Shown here piece by piece: positions 1-9,083 of a DNA stretch of 64,000 bases (positions within the stretch are counted from its first letter, which is position 1; every line of letters starts with the position of its first letter). The position numbers were made by a program, and so were the translations under genes. This DNA is from Pseudopyrenochaeta lycopersici. Taxonomy: Eukaryota; Ascomycota; Dothideomycetes; Pleosporales; Pseudopyrenochaetaceae. The notes under the pieces were generated by a model. It was not told the origin of the DNA and did no database searches. It worked only from the letters and a program-made list of their open reading frames with translations. The stretch is taken from NCBI GenBank assembly GCA_003313425.1, contig NHZP01000007.1, positions 1,651,483 to 1,715,482 of the forward strand, in the 5' to 3' direction.

Positions 1-392
1 ACGATGATGGCTCTCGCGCCTGTGATGTCGACCTCATCTCCATTCTCGGTGGCCATTTTTGCTCTTAGTTGTTGGTAGTGCGGATCCCATTTCTCGACCA
101 CTCTTCCCTTGCAGAAAAGCCGCATAATTTGTGGCGAAGGTCCAAATGAGCAGAACATGACGGTGACGCGGCCATTTTCATAAACATGCGAAATGGTCTC
201 ACAGCCGCTGCCAGTGGCATCCAAATAGGCGACAGTATTGGGTCCAAGGATGGAGAAGGTTCGAGATGGATGGCCTTTGGGGGAAAGGTTGATGTGGTCG
301 CCTGCCCAGGGAGCGCTGGCGACGTAGAAGAGAGGCTGCTTGGTGATGAAGTCGATGTGGGATTCGTTGAGGGAGGGAAAGAATTTGACCAT
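1..392 (-). CDS. Pyridoxamine 5'-phosphate oxidase-like protein, N-terminal part
   Basis: This is the first 130 codons of a minus-strand gene that runs off the left edge. The frame opens with ATG at 392 (MVKFFPSLNESHIDF) and stays open to base 3. It reads like the fungal branch of the PNPOx-like split-barrel flavoprotein family: an early FITKQPLFYVASAP stretch, then HINLSPKG, then a Y-L-D-ATGSGCET block and VTVMFCSFGPSPQIMRLFC, which form the FMN-binding barrel in this family. Members usually have about 200-250 residues, so roughly half is missing. True PNPOx makes pyridoxal phosphate, but the fungal proteins of this type are mostly uncharacterised, so no substrate is assigned. It is divergent from the PPR gene that starts at 799. 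No intron is needed in the visible part. Confidence 0.8.
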   Translation of the reverse strand, partial: MVKFFPSLNESHIDFITKQPLFYVASAPWAGDHINLSPKGHPSRTFSILGPNTVAYLDATGSGCETISHVYENGRVTVMFCSFGPSPQIMRLFCKGRVVEKWDPHYQQLRAKMATENGDEVDITGARAII

Positions 393-798
393 GTTGAAGA
401 GACGTCAATAAGATGCAGGTGCGATCAAGAGGCGGAGTTATGTCGATGAATTTAATTTGAATGAGCTTATCCTCGATACTCTTTTATACATGGAAAACGC
501 GGAGTAAAGCGGACAAGTTTTGGTCGAGTTAGGATCCAGGCAAAGTGATTGACAAGCTTACCGTATACGGCCTAGACGTCTCGACAGCCACCTGAGTGTG
601 CATCGCAACACTATTTCGCTTGGCGCGCTAAAAGTGTAATCGAATGACAATCTTTCTGATGGCGCGCCGCATCGCTCAGAAATTCCACACGAGCATCTCG
701 AGGGCCCAAAGGAGCTTCTCACGGCACGCTCTGGCTCCCCCGCCCCCGATTGAGTTACTTGGACGGCCACACTGCACCGCTTCGCCCCTCCGCACACG
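393..798. promoter_or_regulatory. Divergent intergenic region between the PNPOx-like and PPR genes
   Basis: These 406 bp separate two divergent start codons, so both promoters must lie here. On the minus side, just upstream of the PNPOx-like ATG, the strand carries an AT-rich stretch with a TATA-like TATAAAAG at about 482-489. I see no other conserved element and no RNA gene. Confidence 0.4.
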
Positions 799-2859
799 GT
801 GCAGCATGCACCGGCAGCAATGCTAGCCATCTGGCCCCGGGCAAGACAGAGTCCGGGCACCTGCAGATGCATCTCGTGTGTCGCCAATGCGGCGGCCGTG
901 GCCAGACGCGGTGGACACAATGGGTTCCGCGGCTCGTGGGCGTTGGGGACCCCGACGTCGGCCTTCGTCTACACCACCGCCTTCGCAACGGGCCTGGCGA
1001 TTGATGCGCGAGCCAAGGCGGCCAGGAACAGACAGTGGGAGGACGCATTTGCACATCCGAGGGATGCGCTGGACCGTCCACTGTCCAAGGAAAGAGCGAT
1101 GCAGAGCAGCTCGGCGGAGAGGGAAGCCGTCATGGAGCATGCCAGCCGCAGCCACCACTCTCACACGGAGCCGCTCGAGGACCTGCCCGACAGCCTGGAC
1201 TGGGACGCCATACACCGCATGGTGGGCATGGAGCTCGCGGACGACCGTGTCTCACAAGGGCCTCGGCCTCTGGCCGACGTGAGCGACGATGCACGAGCTG
1301 CCTGGGACGACCTCTGCTTCGACTCAAGGCTGCTAGGAGCGCAGTCGCTAGACTGGCCCGTAAATACAGGCCGGCATCTCATGCTCTACAACCTGCCGCC
1401 TCAGTCACTGTGGGCTCCCGAGTCGATGCGCGTGACCGCAATGCGGCGACGACACACGTGGAAGAAGCTGGCCATGCAGGAACTGTCGACGGGCTTGTTG
1501 ATTCACACCTTGATCACTCGCGCCAATCTTCTTCGCTACTTCTCCTCGGCCAGCTCCCATCTCGAAACATTATCCCCTCAGCTCCGTGAGGTCGCCTCCT
1601 TCTCCAAACCCCAAGCCATGCAAGCACGCAAGGACTTTCTAGAGGAGATCGAAACTCTGCAGCGCACCCTTGTTGACAGCCCAGCTGAAGACATCGTCAA
1701 GGCGAGGCTACACATGGATCAGCCTGCCATCCCAAGCTATATCCAGGACGCTGACGGCGACTTCTACAACATCTGCCAACAAATGAACAACGCTCTCAAG
1801 CAGCTTCTTCATCATACGTCCAAAGGAAACGATCGACAGGAGGCTCTTGCAATTGCTAAGATATGCCACAACCTCCTCGTTTCTACTGCATCACCGGATC
1901 TTCACACGTTCAATCTCCTGTTATCCGGCTTCAGGCGTTGGCAGCGACCAAATATGGTCGACGATACTATCGCGGCCTTCTACGTCCACAAAATCAGGCC
2001 AAATGAAATTACTTGCCGCGAGATCCTTGGCCATTATATTTCCGAGTCACGTCCTGATGCATTTTCTCGTTTCGTGGCAAAGATGAGAGGTGTCGGTGAC
2101 GCCCTGATGCTTGCCAATTCAAACATTACGGTCAACGAGGCTAGTCAGGACCGACTCGTGCGAGTTAGTCAAGATAAAGTTTATCAAAAGGTTCACCCTT
2201 CCCCCATGGTTTTTGGCGCGCTGATAGGCGGCGTCATGAAATTTGCTGGTTTTGACCGCGCTCTTGACATCTACTACGAGATGAAAACTGACGGCTGGGG
2301 CCTCGATGTTCAAGGCCTTACTAGGTTACTTGGTGACTGCATTCGTCGCGCTGATTGGGAAGGTGGTACCTACATTTGGGAGGAGATCAATAGTATCAAG
2401 ACCAAAGTAAGTGCTAGAGACATGGCAAAGGCATACTACTACATGCTGAGCTTATGCTCTATCACCCATAACACTATTGCCTTCAATCAGATCCTGAACG
2501 AAGTTGCGAAGAGAGGACATGATCGAAAGAGCATTATTAATGCTGCTACAAAGACAACGATTTGGGCAAAGAAGAAGAGGGAATACCTCGCGCCGGCTTG
2601 GGCGGCAGACAATGTGCTTATTGCTGTATCGGATTACATTAACGATGTAAAGCCAACCGGCTGTGGATCAGGGCATGTAGCTGGCGTGGACTACGGCGGC
2701 GATCTCACACGGCATAGTCCCAGAATTGAAGACCTGTCTGAGGAGCGAGTGATCGGGCAGATTAGGTCGATTGAGCTAGAGCCTACGGACCCGAAAGAGG
2801 CCTGGGCATCATGGGTCGAACACGAGTTTGGCGAGAGACCTAGAGAGCCGGAGCCATGA
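799..2859 (+). CDS. Mitochondrial-type pentatricopeptide repeat (PPR) protein
   Basis: A single exon encodes 686 residues. The first 60 or so are rich in Arg, Ala and Ser with almost no acidic residues, as in a mitochondrial presequence. They run into a segment around IDARAKAARNRQWEDA that is typical of fungal organellar PPR proteins. PPR-like helical pairs are visible around residues 365-400 (HTFNLLLSGFRRW and following) and 468-505 (MVFGALIGGVMKFAGFDRAL and following). PPR proteins bind RNA and in fungal mitochondria act in transcript stability and translation of organelle genes. Which transcript this one serves cannot be read from the sequence. The start is the first ATG of the frame; a second Met seven codons on (820) is also possible. 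The 3' third is less GC-rich than the 5' third. Family assignment is fairly safe; the name of a specific orthologue is not. Confidence 0.75.
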   Translation: MQHAPAAMLAIWPRARQSPGTCRCISCVANAAAVARRGGHNGFRGSWALGTPTSAFVYTTAFATGLAIDARAKAARNRQWEDAFAHPRDALDRPLSKERAMQSSSAEREAVMEHASRSHHSHTEPLEDLPDSLDWDAIHRMVGMELADDRVSQGPRPLADVSDDARAAWDDLCFDSRLLGAQSLDWPVNTGRHLMLYNLPPQSLWAPESMRVTAMRRRHTWKKLAMQELSTGLLIHTLITRANLLRYFSSASSHLETLSPQLREVASFSKPQAMQARKDFLEEIETLQRTLVDSPAEDIVKARLHMDQPAIPSYIQDADGDFYNICQQMNNALKQLLHHTSKGNDRQEALAIAKICHNLLVSTASPDLHTFNLLLSGFRRWQRPNMVDDTIAAFYVHKIRPNEITCREILGHYISESRPDAFSRFVAKMRGVGDALMLANSNITVNEASQDRLVRVSQDKVYQKVHPSPMVFGALIGGVMKFAGFDRALDIYYEMKTDGWGLDVQGLTRLLGDCIRRADWEGGTYIWEEINSIKTKVSARDMAKAYYYMLSLCSITHNTIAFNQILNEVAKRGHDRKSIINAATKTTIWAKKKREYLAPAWAADNVLIAVSDYINDVKPTGCGSGHVAGVDYGGDLTRHSPRIEDLSEERVIGQIRSIELEPTDPKEAWASWVEHEFGERPREPEP

Positions 2860-4539
2860 TGTGATGAGTAAATACTTCAGTGCCACTACCATGTAGTCTT
2901 GTACATAGCAATGCATAGATCGGCGTTTCGGGTTTTAACATGCGTTGCGATAATTGGGGCACGCTTGTACTATAGTTGAGGAAGTGAGATTATGAGAATG
3001 ACTATCATAAAACCACTCCGTGTTCACAGCTGTTTCATCAGACACAAATCCACTTTCCAGAATTAGAGGGCATCCCAGATAACATTTCAGATTGGTTTTT
3101 GTTTAGAACTATGAAATGTATAAACATGTTCCTTGCATTCCAGGTCGGCAATGATGGACAGGGGCTTGCTTCGTATCTGTTGTTGGTCGAACCGATCTTA
3201 CATCATAGAAGCGCAGTTTCAAGATGCATGTGAATCGACCCTGTACATCGCACAGCTTCCTCGTGACAACTTGGGCGAAGTTCTAGCTGAATCATCTCTT
3301 CTAACATCGCTACTTACGCTTCGATAAGACGACTCCACATTTCTTAGTCATTCGGTGGGCCGTTTAAGTTTGAACGCGAACAATTTCCATCAAAGCTCAG
3401 TCAGATACGACTTCCGATTTCGTTCCTAAGATAGCTGTAGACGCCAAGAAACTAGGTGCCATTTGACCACGTTCTTCGCATTTCAAGCCTTCCTCTATGT
3501 AGTGCGCAATCTCCCAGAGCGTCAAACGTAATTAGCTACGCCCTTGCTGCAAGCTTCACATCGACGGTAGGTTTTTCAAGACTACGTGCGTTGACACGAA
3601 TCATTTGAGCTACCGATTTAGCTTGACAAGGACACGCAGCAGGGTTGTTTATTGGCAGCACACACACACCTGTAATTACTTATCAAGTTACGATTGAAGT
3701 TGCGAAAACAATAGAAGCCTCTGGTCTAACCCGATGGTGAAGTTCTTTTGTGTGAAGAATATAGTAAAAATTGTTTTGTTGGTGGCTCACTGGAATAGGC
3801 TTCAGATACAGCAATGGAAGGCTAAGGTGTATCGATGTAGCATTTACGGTGTTTATAAAAGTATATTGAGCTGTGGTCACGTGCAGAAGGCAGAGGAAAT
3901 GAAGGGCGGTGACGACAGAGGAAGCCCTTGAGTTCAGATGTTGGGCTGCTGTGAGCCGGTGCTGTGTCCGCCGCCAATGATCATCACCTTATTACCTTAG
4001 ATATCAGGCGTATTAAAAAAATTGGATGGAGATTTATAATTAAGACAGAGCTGAACACTAGCTTGAGGTATGAGTTGAAAGCTATGGTTTCTGTGCTCAT
4101 GCTGAATATTTATCGTATCCCCTACTTTTACTATTTGTTCCCAAAGACGAAATATTATGGGGTTGGGGAGCATTTTTCGAATTGATAAAAGTGTGTTTGT
4201 CAGTGGTTATACTTGGACGCTCGCGTTGGCCTCGACTAATTACCAAACCGACTGTATCACTTTGAATATTTATTAGATACTTTTGGCATTGAAAAACAAG
4301 TGTACTTGACAAACTAAAGAGGCTGGATATCAACGAAGCCTTGCGGATATCAAAGTCTTTCCAACCTGCTACGGTTATAAGGTGTAGCGACAGTGGTTCT
4401 ACCTATCTTCTCAATAATAACCTACACATTCAAAGAACTTTAAACTAATTCCAATGACGACTATAGTTTAATCAGCATTGTCGGGTTTCAGTGGAGGTGA
4501 ACTGAGAACTCACAAGCGAAACCATACCAGACCTGGTGT
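2860..4539. other. Intergenic, no gene recognised
   Basis: About 1.7 kb lies between the PPR stop and the stop of the repeat precursor. All open frames are short (under 80 codons), start in poor contexts and have no recognisable domain. The stretch from about 3.7 to 4.4 kb is richer in A+T than its surroundings, with a small CA run at 3660-3669. No tRNA fold, repeat array or transposon end was seen. Confidence 0.4.
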
Positions 4540-5220
4540 TTAACCCCACGTAACTACAGTCGTTGGCTTTCCGAGTGTGATGGTATCTTTGGGCTTCTCT
4601 GCTTCCGCATTTCGCTTGCCCCAGGTCACCTCCGATGAGGGTTTGCCTAGGTCAATCTTGTCCTTTGGCGTGCCAGTTTCCACATCCCGCTTACCCCAGA
4701 TCACCTCCGTCGAGGGTTTGCCCAGGTCAATGGTATCTTTTGGAGTGTCGACCTCGGTCTTGCGCTTGCCCCAGGTGATCTCTGTGGTAGGCTTGCCGAG
4801 CTCGATTGTATCCTTGGGCGTCTCCCAGACAATGTCTCGTTTTTCCCAGGTAACCTCAGTAGTCGGTGGAGTAAGCCCAATAGTGTTCTTTGGCTGGTCG
4901 ATTATTAGATCACGCTTTTCCTTGCCCCATGTAGTGTCTGTCGTCGGCTTGCCCAGCTCGATCGTGTCTTTCGGCTTGCCAAACTCGATGCCTCGCTTTT
5001 TGCCCCAAATGACCTCAGTTGATGGCGGGCCAATTTCAACTGTATCATCAGGTTGAGTCTCATCGCGTTTACCCCATGTGATTTCTGTCGTAGGCTTGCC
5101 AAGCCCAATTGTATCCTTGGGTTTGCCGATGTCGATGTCGCGCTTGCCCCAGGTAACTTCTGTCGATGGTGGCGAGATGCCGATGGTGTCTACTGGCTTC
5201 CCAACGGAGAACGTTTGCGC
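4540..5220 (-). repeat. Nine coding tandem repeats, about 70-80 bp each
   Basis: The second exon of the precursor is one tandem array. Every unit keeps the Pro, Thr-Ile, Pro, Thr/Ser, Trp positions. Variation gathers in the four or five residues after each Lys-Arg (DIDIG, DETQ, GIEFG, DLIID, DIVWE, KTEVD, DVETG, NAEAE). Unit 3 ends in WGKKR, unit 4 in WGKEKR and unit 5 in WEKR. Confidence 0.85.
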
Positions 5221-5357
5221 CTACGTATAATCAGCAATGACTACAATATAGACAATAGATAGAGGTCGTCGGCGCATACCTCAGGTACAGCGATGGGCAG
5301 CCCACTGCCAACAGCAACCAAGGTCCCCGCGAGGACGGATACTAGTCTGTACTGCAT
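4540..5357 (-). CDS. Secreted repeat precursor with Lys-Arg (Kex2-type) processing sites
   Basis: Two exons (5357-5280 and 5220-4540) encode 252 residues. Exon 1 is almost exactly a signal peptide: MQYRLVSVLAGTLVAVGSG, followed by LPIAVPE. Exon 2 codes for nine imperfect units of about 23-27 residues, each with the core P-K-D-T-I-x-L-G-K-P-T-T-E-V-T-W-G and, in the first eight, a closing Lys-Arg. Lys-Arg is the cut site of the Golgi protease Kex2, so the product is predicted to be cut into a family of small secreted peptides, each ending near Trp-Gly. The ninth unit ends TWG-stop. This is the layout of fungal Kex2-processed repeat precursors, a group that includes pheromone precursors and the precursors of dikaritin-type cyclic peptides. 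The unit sequence matches none that I know. No DUF3328/UstY modifying gene is visible nearby, so a plain secreted peptide is as likely as a cyclic one. The minus frame has no in-frame stop and the repeats keep frame and Lys-Arg, which argues for selection. Confidence 0.85.
5221..5279 (-). other. Intron of the repeat precursor gene
   Basis: A 59-bp intron runs on the minus strand from GTATGC to TACGTAG, with a good branch motif GCTGATT near its 3' end. It falls between codons (phase 0) and separates the signal-peptide exon from the repeat exon. Confidence 0.85.
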
Positions 5358-7555
5358 GATTGTTTCTTGCTATAAGCTGATTGATCTAGGCAATATTAGA
5401 CGAAGGAATAAGTTTGGCTCGCTTGACGTCCTCAGGGTCGAGCTAAGAAAGCGGGATGGTTGATATATCAAGAGTTTGAAGGATTGTGATCTACAAGGCA
5501 AAGCAAGGACCGGCTTGCTTCATATACTTGCTGAACGAAAGTATTAACTCTTTGCCACCTTTCATTTCTTCCCAGTTTGGTAGGTAGTAGATGGCGTTCG
5601 AGGCCAAAGATACGGGGTACCGCAATATGGGTAAAGCGCCGCTGTTCCTTTTCTGGAGAAGCGCCGTAACGAGTAGCAGCCGTGAGCGAAGCTGCATATT
5701 GAGTAGCAGGTGCTTCTGAGAAATTTGATGTGGAGTGATTAGAGAATACGATGCACTGGTGCCCTGCAATAGCCGTTGCAATTGGTATGGCCCTCCACTA
5801 TCTTGATGTTCCCTGCTGAGATTGAGACGCTAACTAGAGAACCCCTGCACCAAGCACAACTTGTCACCTTCACTGGTCTCTTTCATACGATTCCATGTCC
5901 ACATGCTGCGCCCTTCCCCAAATTTGAATCTTCATGTGGCGTCGGCAGCCGCGTTGTCTGTGTCCTCCGGCCCCTAGGGTAAGGTTGCTACATCGGTAAC
6001 TTTCTTCCACGCCTTCGGGGACGTATGGTGGAATTGACGGATAGCAAGCTCGTACATTATATCATGCAGTTCACGGAGATGGATCTCTAGCCATACATGA
6101 ATGTGTTTACTCCAAACATCATTCTAGCCCAACAATAACCCCAATCTGTATCCGGCATCTAACGGCGTCTGTGCAGACGACCCCTTGCAACTAGCCATCA
6201 CGACTGAACATGGGGAAGATGATGTATCTAGCAAGCCTTCCACCCGTGAATCTGCCTCCTATGCTACCACTCTCTTTCTGGTCGTCGTTCCACACCGATC
6301 ATTTGCTGTCACCTTGTTTGAAGTGATTATGATTCCATTTGCGCGACTATCACCTCAGGTACCAGCAAACAGGCAATTTGATCCGTGAGTGTGGAAGTTC
6401 GATCAGTCTAGATTCCGAGTTGATATGTCGTGGTTGACATTCGCTGGGTACACCCGGTGAAGTTCGAGCTGGAGAGGCGCGGGCATGAGCGAATGAAGTG
6501 ATTGCGCGGCATGGATCCGACGGAACCAAAGCTGGGGAAGGTATGTGAGGGTACAAGTGCACCGGACTATCGGCTGGGTATCCTTGTCACTATGCCGCCT
6601 TAGATATGATCTCCATAGTGGAGTATCTATTTTCGGAATCAGCAACGATGGCCGGATCAGACTTGCGTTTCAATTCTAGCGGAGAGCTGGAAAGTGTGCA
6701 TAAACGGTCGAGAAACGAAGGTGCATATTGGAAGATCTACGGCTGGTATTGATTAGAGAAACAGATCCATTCAGATTACGAACAGCAAAGCACTGCAGCC
6801 ACCCGAAAGCACGACGGCTATTAACGAGAGAAGGCAGAATCGACACACCCGCAAATGCCTGAGATGAAGTTTCAATCATCCAAACGAGAACATCATGGCC
6901 AGACTCATTCCGACCATTCAGCAGAGAGATTTTGCCAAAACAGAAATAGAAACGACAAACGGGGTCGCCGTGCATTACCATCAGCATTGCTCTCAAACCG
7001 AACCTTATTGTCGCGAATTGGAGTCAAAAATGGGAAGGTGACGAGGTTGGAAGCTTGTGGAAGCGAGACGATAGATTGAGGTGCGGTGCGGTTAATCTAA
7101 ATAGACAATGGGAAACGAATAAAGGCTTGGCATAACAACGGTCTGGTGACAACCGATCTGTGAAGGCGATAACGCTGAAGCTGACCACAGCTCGTCATGG
7201 TCCCAAACTTTTGTACTTGGATGATGCCGCTAGCATCGGGCCAGACATTGTTCTTTGGGATGCACGTGGTCGCTAAGTGGAGGGCATCTGTATGGAGAAG
7301 CTATTTGGTAGCAGACGACGAAGGGCAGACGAGATGACGGCTTTGCAGGGTCGGCAAAGGCCTCCAGCCTCTGGTCCATGATCAAGTTTATACGCATAAT
7401 ACCCTGCTGTCCTTGGCTCATTCAATCTGTGCCAACCGTCTCCGAGGAATTGTGGGGCGTGGGTATGTAGACTTTTCTCACTTGTCGCACTTGATGGTAC
7501 AGGCTATTGCTATGTGCGCTCCTGCAGACCTCAACGCCCCAATGTTGTTGTAGAT
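5358..7555. other. Intergenic, including the precursor's promoter
   Basis: About 2.2 kb has only short, unconvincing frames. On the minus strand, 100 bases or so upstream of the precursor start, there is a TATA-like TTGATATATCAACC (around 5459-5472) and a GACGTC core near 5424-5430, which resembles a CREB/ATF-type site. The rest shows no repeat, RNA gene or transposon remnant. Confidence 0.35.
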
Positions 7556-8208
7556 CTATGCTCGCCGGATTTCCCATTGCACGCCTGTGATACTGACCTC
7601 TTCGCCAGCCTTTTCGTCGTAGTCGAACCACTCACCCTCACACAGGTCGATACCAGAGAACTTGGTGCTGGAGTCTGCTCCGGTTGCAAGGAACTCGCCC
7701 TATGCGTTCATGATCAGCACCGTATGGAAGGCAGTAGGGGCACCCAAGAACGAGCTCACCTCGGCCTTGAACTCGGTGAACTCAAGCCCCCTGCAGTCGA
7801 ACTCGAGTATGTTCACCATCTTGGGCGGATCTGTTTGCTCGTAGGTGGCAGGCGCGGCTTTGATGTTTGCCGAGTGCTCCCTCTGCCAATGTCCATCAGC
7901 CCATGCCGGGAAACGGGGAGCAGGGCAGAGAGACCTTACAGTTCTTGCACTTCCAGACAAAGTTGGCTTCGCCTCTGCTGCCACTCATTTCATTCTGCTC
8001 GAAGCGGCTGACCGAGACAAAGTTGGGATGGGTTTCTCGGCATGACGTGCACTGCACTTTGAAGGTGTAGTAGAAGGGCGAGTCTGTGGTGTCTTGGGGA
8101 CGCAGGTCTGTTACCCTGTATTGCCTGTATTAGCATCTCCAAGTGGCATGAAGAGCCGTGTGTAGCTGACCCATTGAGCTCTGCCTTCAATGCAAGTGCA
8201 AGCACCAT
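7556..8208 (-). CDS. CXXC-motif zinc-binding protein, CZIB/DUF866 (C1orf123) family
   Basis: Four exons (8208-8171, 8115-7935, 7882-7760, 7699-7556) give 161 residues, the usual length of this eukaryotic family (about 160). The start reads MVLALALKAELNGVTDLRP. The zinc ligands are visible as two CXXC pairs, C35-T-S-C38 and C69-K-N-C72. The family block around FDCRGLEF (101-108) and the acidic tail with WFDYDEKAGE (138-147) are present. The family is conserved from yeast-like fungi to humans and binds one zinc; its cellular job is still poorly known. Introns are 55, 52 and 60 bp. The second has a non-standard donor GTCTCT, with a better-looking GTAAGG five bases upstream that would destroy C72. 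The gene is divergent from SmF, 227 bp apart. Confidence 0.88.
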
Positions 8209-8435
8209 GGCGACAGTGAAGGATAATTTTGTGCTGCGCACTCTGCTGCGCACTCTGCTGCTTGAAGATGATGCGCCTGGAAAGCCCCACCCCTACGCGC
8301 TACGGTAAAACATCGGCGGTACCAGGCGACCTTGCGCCGACTTTCTTGAGCTGCAGGGCTGCTCCAAGCAGCACTTCCTCCTCTGCTGCACCAGAGGAAC
8401 CGCACAATCCAAAGTCTCAATACACCATCGCAACC
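8209..8435. promoter_or_regulatory. Bidirectional promoter region, CZIB / SmF
   Basis: Only 227 bp separate the two divergent start codons, so the genes share promoter space. It contains a short direct repeat of TGCTGCGCACTC around 8232-8257. No TATA box stands out, as expected for a constitutive pair. Confidence 0.5.
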
Positions 8436-8841
8436 ATGGCTGTACGATGGCCCCACTCTCTTGTTTTATCCACGTACGCTAACACTTCACAGGCGGTCGC
8501 TCCCTTTAATCCTCGACCTCTGCTCCAGAGCTTGTACGTCGCATACCCTCTCTTCTCCTCTAGCGCCCCTGCCTCGCTACCCTACTGTCCTTACTAACAC
8601 ACCCAGGGTCGACAAAGACATTGTCGTGCGTTTAAAATGGGGCGAGACGGAATACAAGGGCAGACTCATCTCAGTCGACCTTTACATGAACATCCAGCTC
8701 TCTAACACGGAAGAGTTTGTCAATGGCGTCAGCTCAGGCACACTCGGGCAGGTGCTAATACGGTGCAACAACGTGCTATGGATCGGTAAGGCCGACGAGG
8801 TAGAGCCGAAAGTAACAAAGGATACGGCTATGAGTGGTTGA
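8436..8841 (+). CDS. Small nuclear ribonucleoprotein F (SmF)
   Basis: Three exons (8436-8441, 8493-8533, 8607-8841) encode 93 residues. The first exon holds only ATG GCT. The protein begins MAAVAPFNPRPLLQSL, as SmF proteins do (P-x-N-P-x-P-x-L). It continues with the Sm1 fold (LKWGETEYKGRLISVDLYMN, 25-44), including the basic-aromatic-Gly and the D-x-x-M-N signature, and the Sm2 motif VLIRCNNVLWI (65-75). SmF is part of the heptameric Sm ring on U1, U2, U4 and U5 snRNAs and is essential for splicing in the nucleus. Intron 1 is 51 bp (GTACGA to CACAG) and intron 2 is 73 bp, with a perfect branch site in TTACTAACAC. SmF is distinguished from LSm6 by its N-terminus and by the NTEE(F/Y) segment. 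The 3' end converges on RTP1. Confidence 0.92.
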
Positions 8842-9083
8842 GGAAAGCACGAGCGTCGACAAACAATATACCATGCACAGCAGTGTGGGAGAAGCCCGCC
8901 ACCTGTATAAATCGCACGATCCGAATGGCGGAAATTGGAATATGAATATGTGCCCGCGATCTACAGCGTCAGCCATGCGTTCGCTGCACAATCAATTAGA
9001 TACCACGAAGATACAAGGTGCGAAGGTCATTTCGGCGACGGCTACAATACGATACCCTGGCCTCGAGACAGGGCTTCAGAATG

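Noticed and set aside
4577..5056. Plus-strand 159-codon frame with internal repeats (RLPQVTS-type)
   Set aside because: It is the mirror of the Lys-Arg repeat exon on the minus strand. The minus reading has a signal peptide, consensus splice sites and dibasic sites; this one has none.
4540..5357. Alpha-type mating pheromone precursor
   Set aside because: The repeat unit is longer than usual and lacks the Trp-Cys...Cys-Trp pattern common in filamentous ascomycete alpha pheromones.
6380..6410. Possible tRNA B-box (AGTTCGATC)
   Set aside because: No matching A-box or cloverleaf could be built around it.
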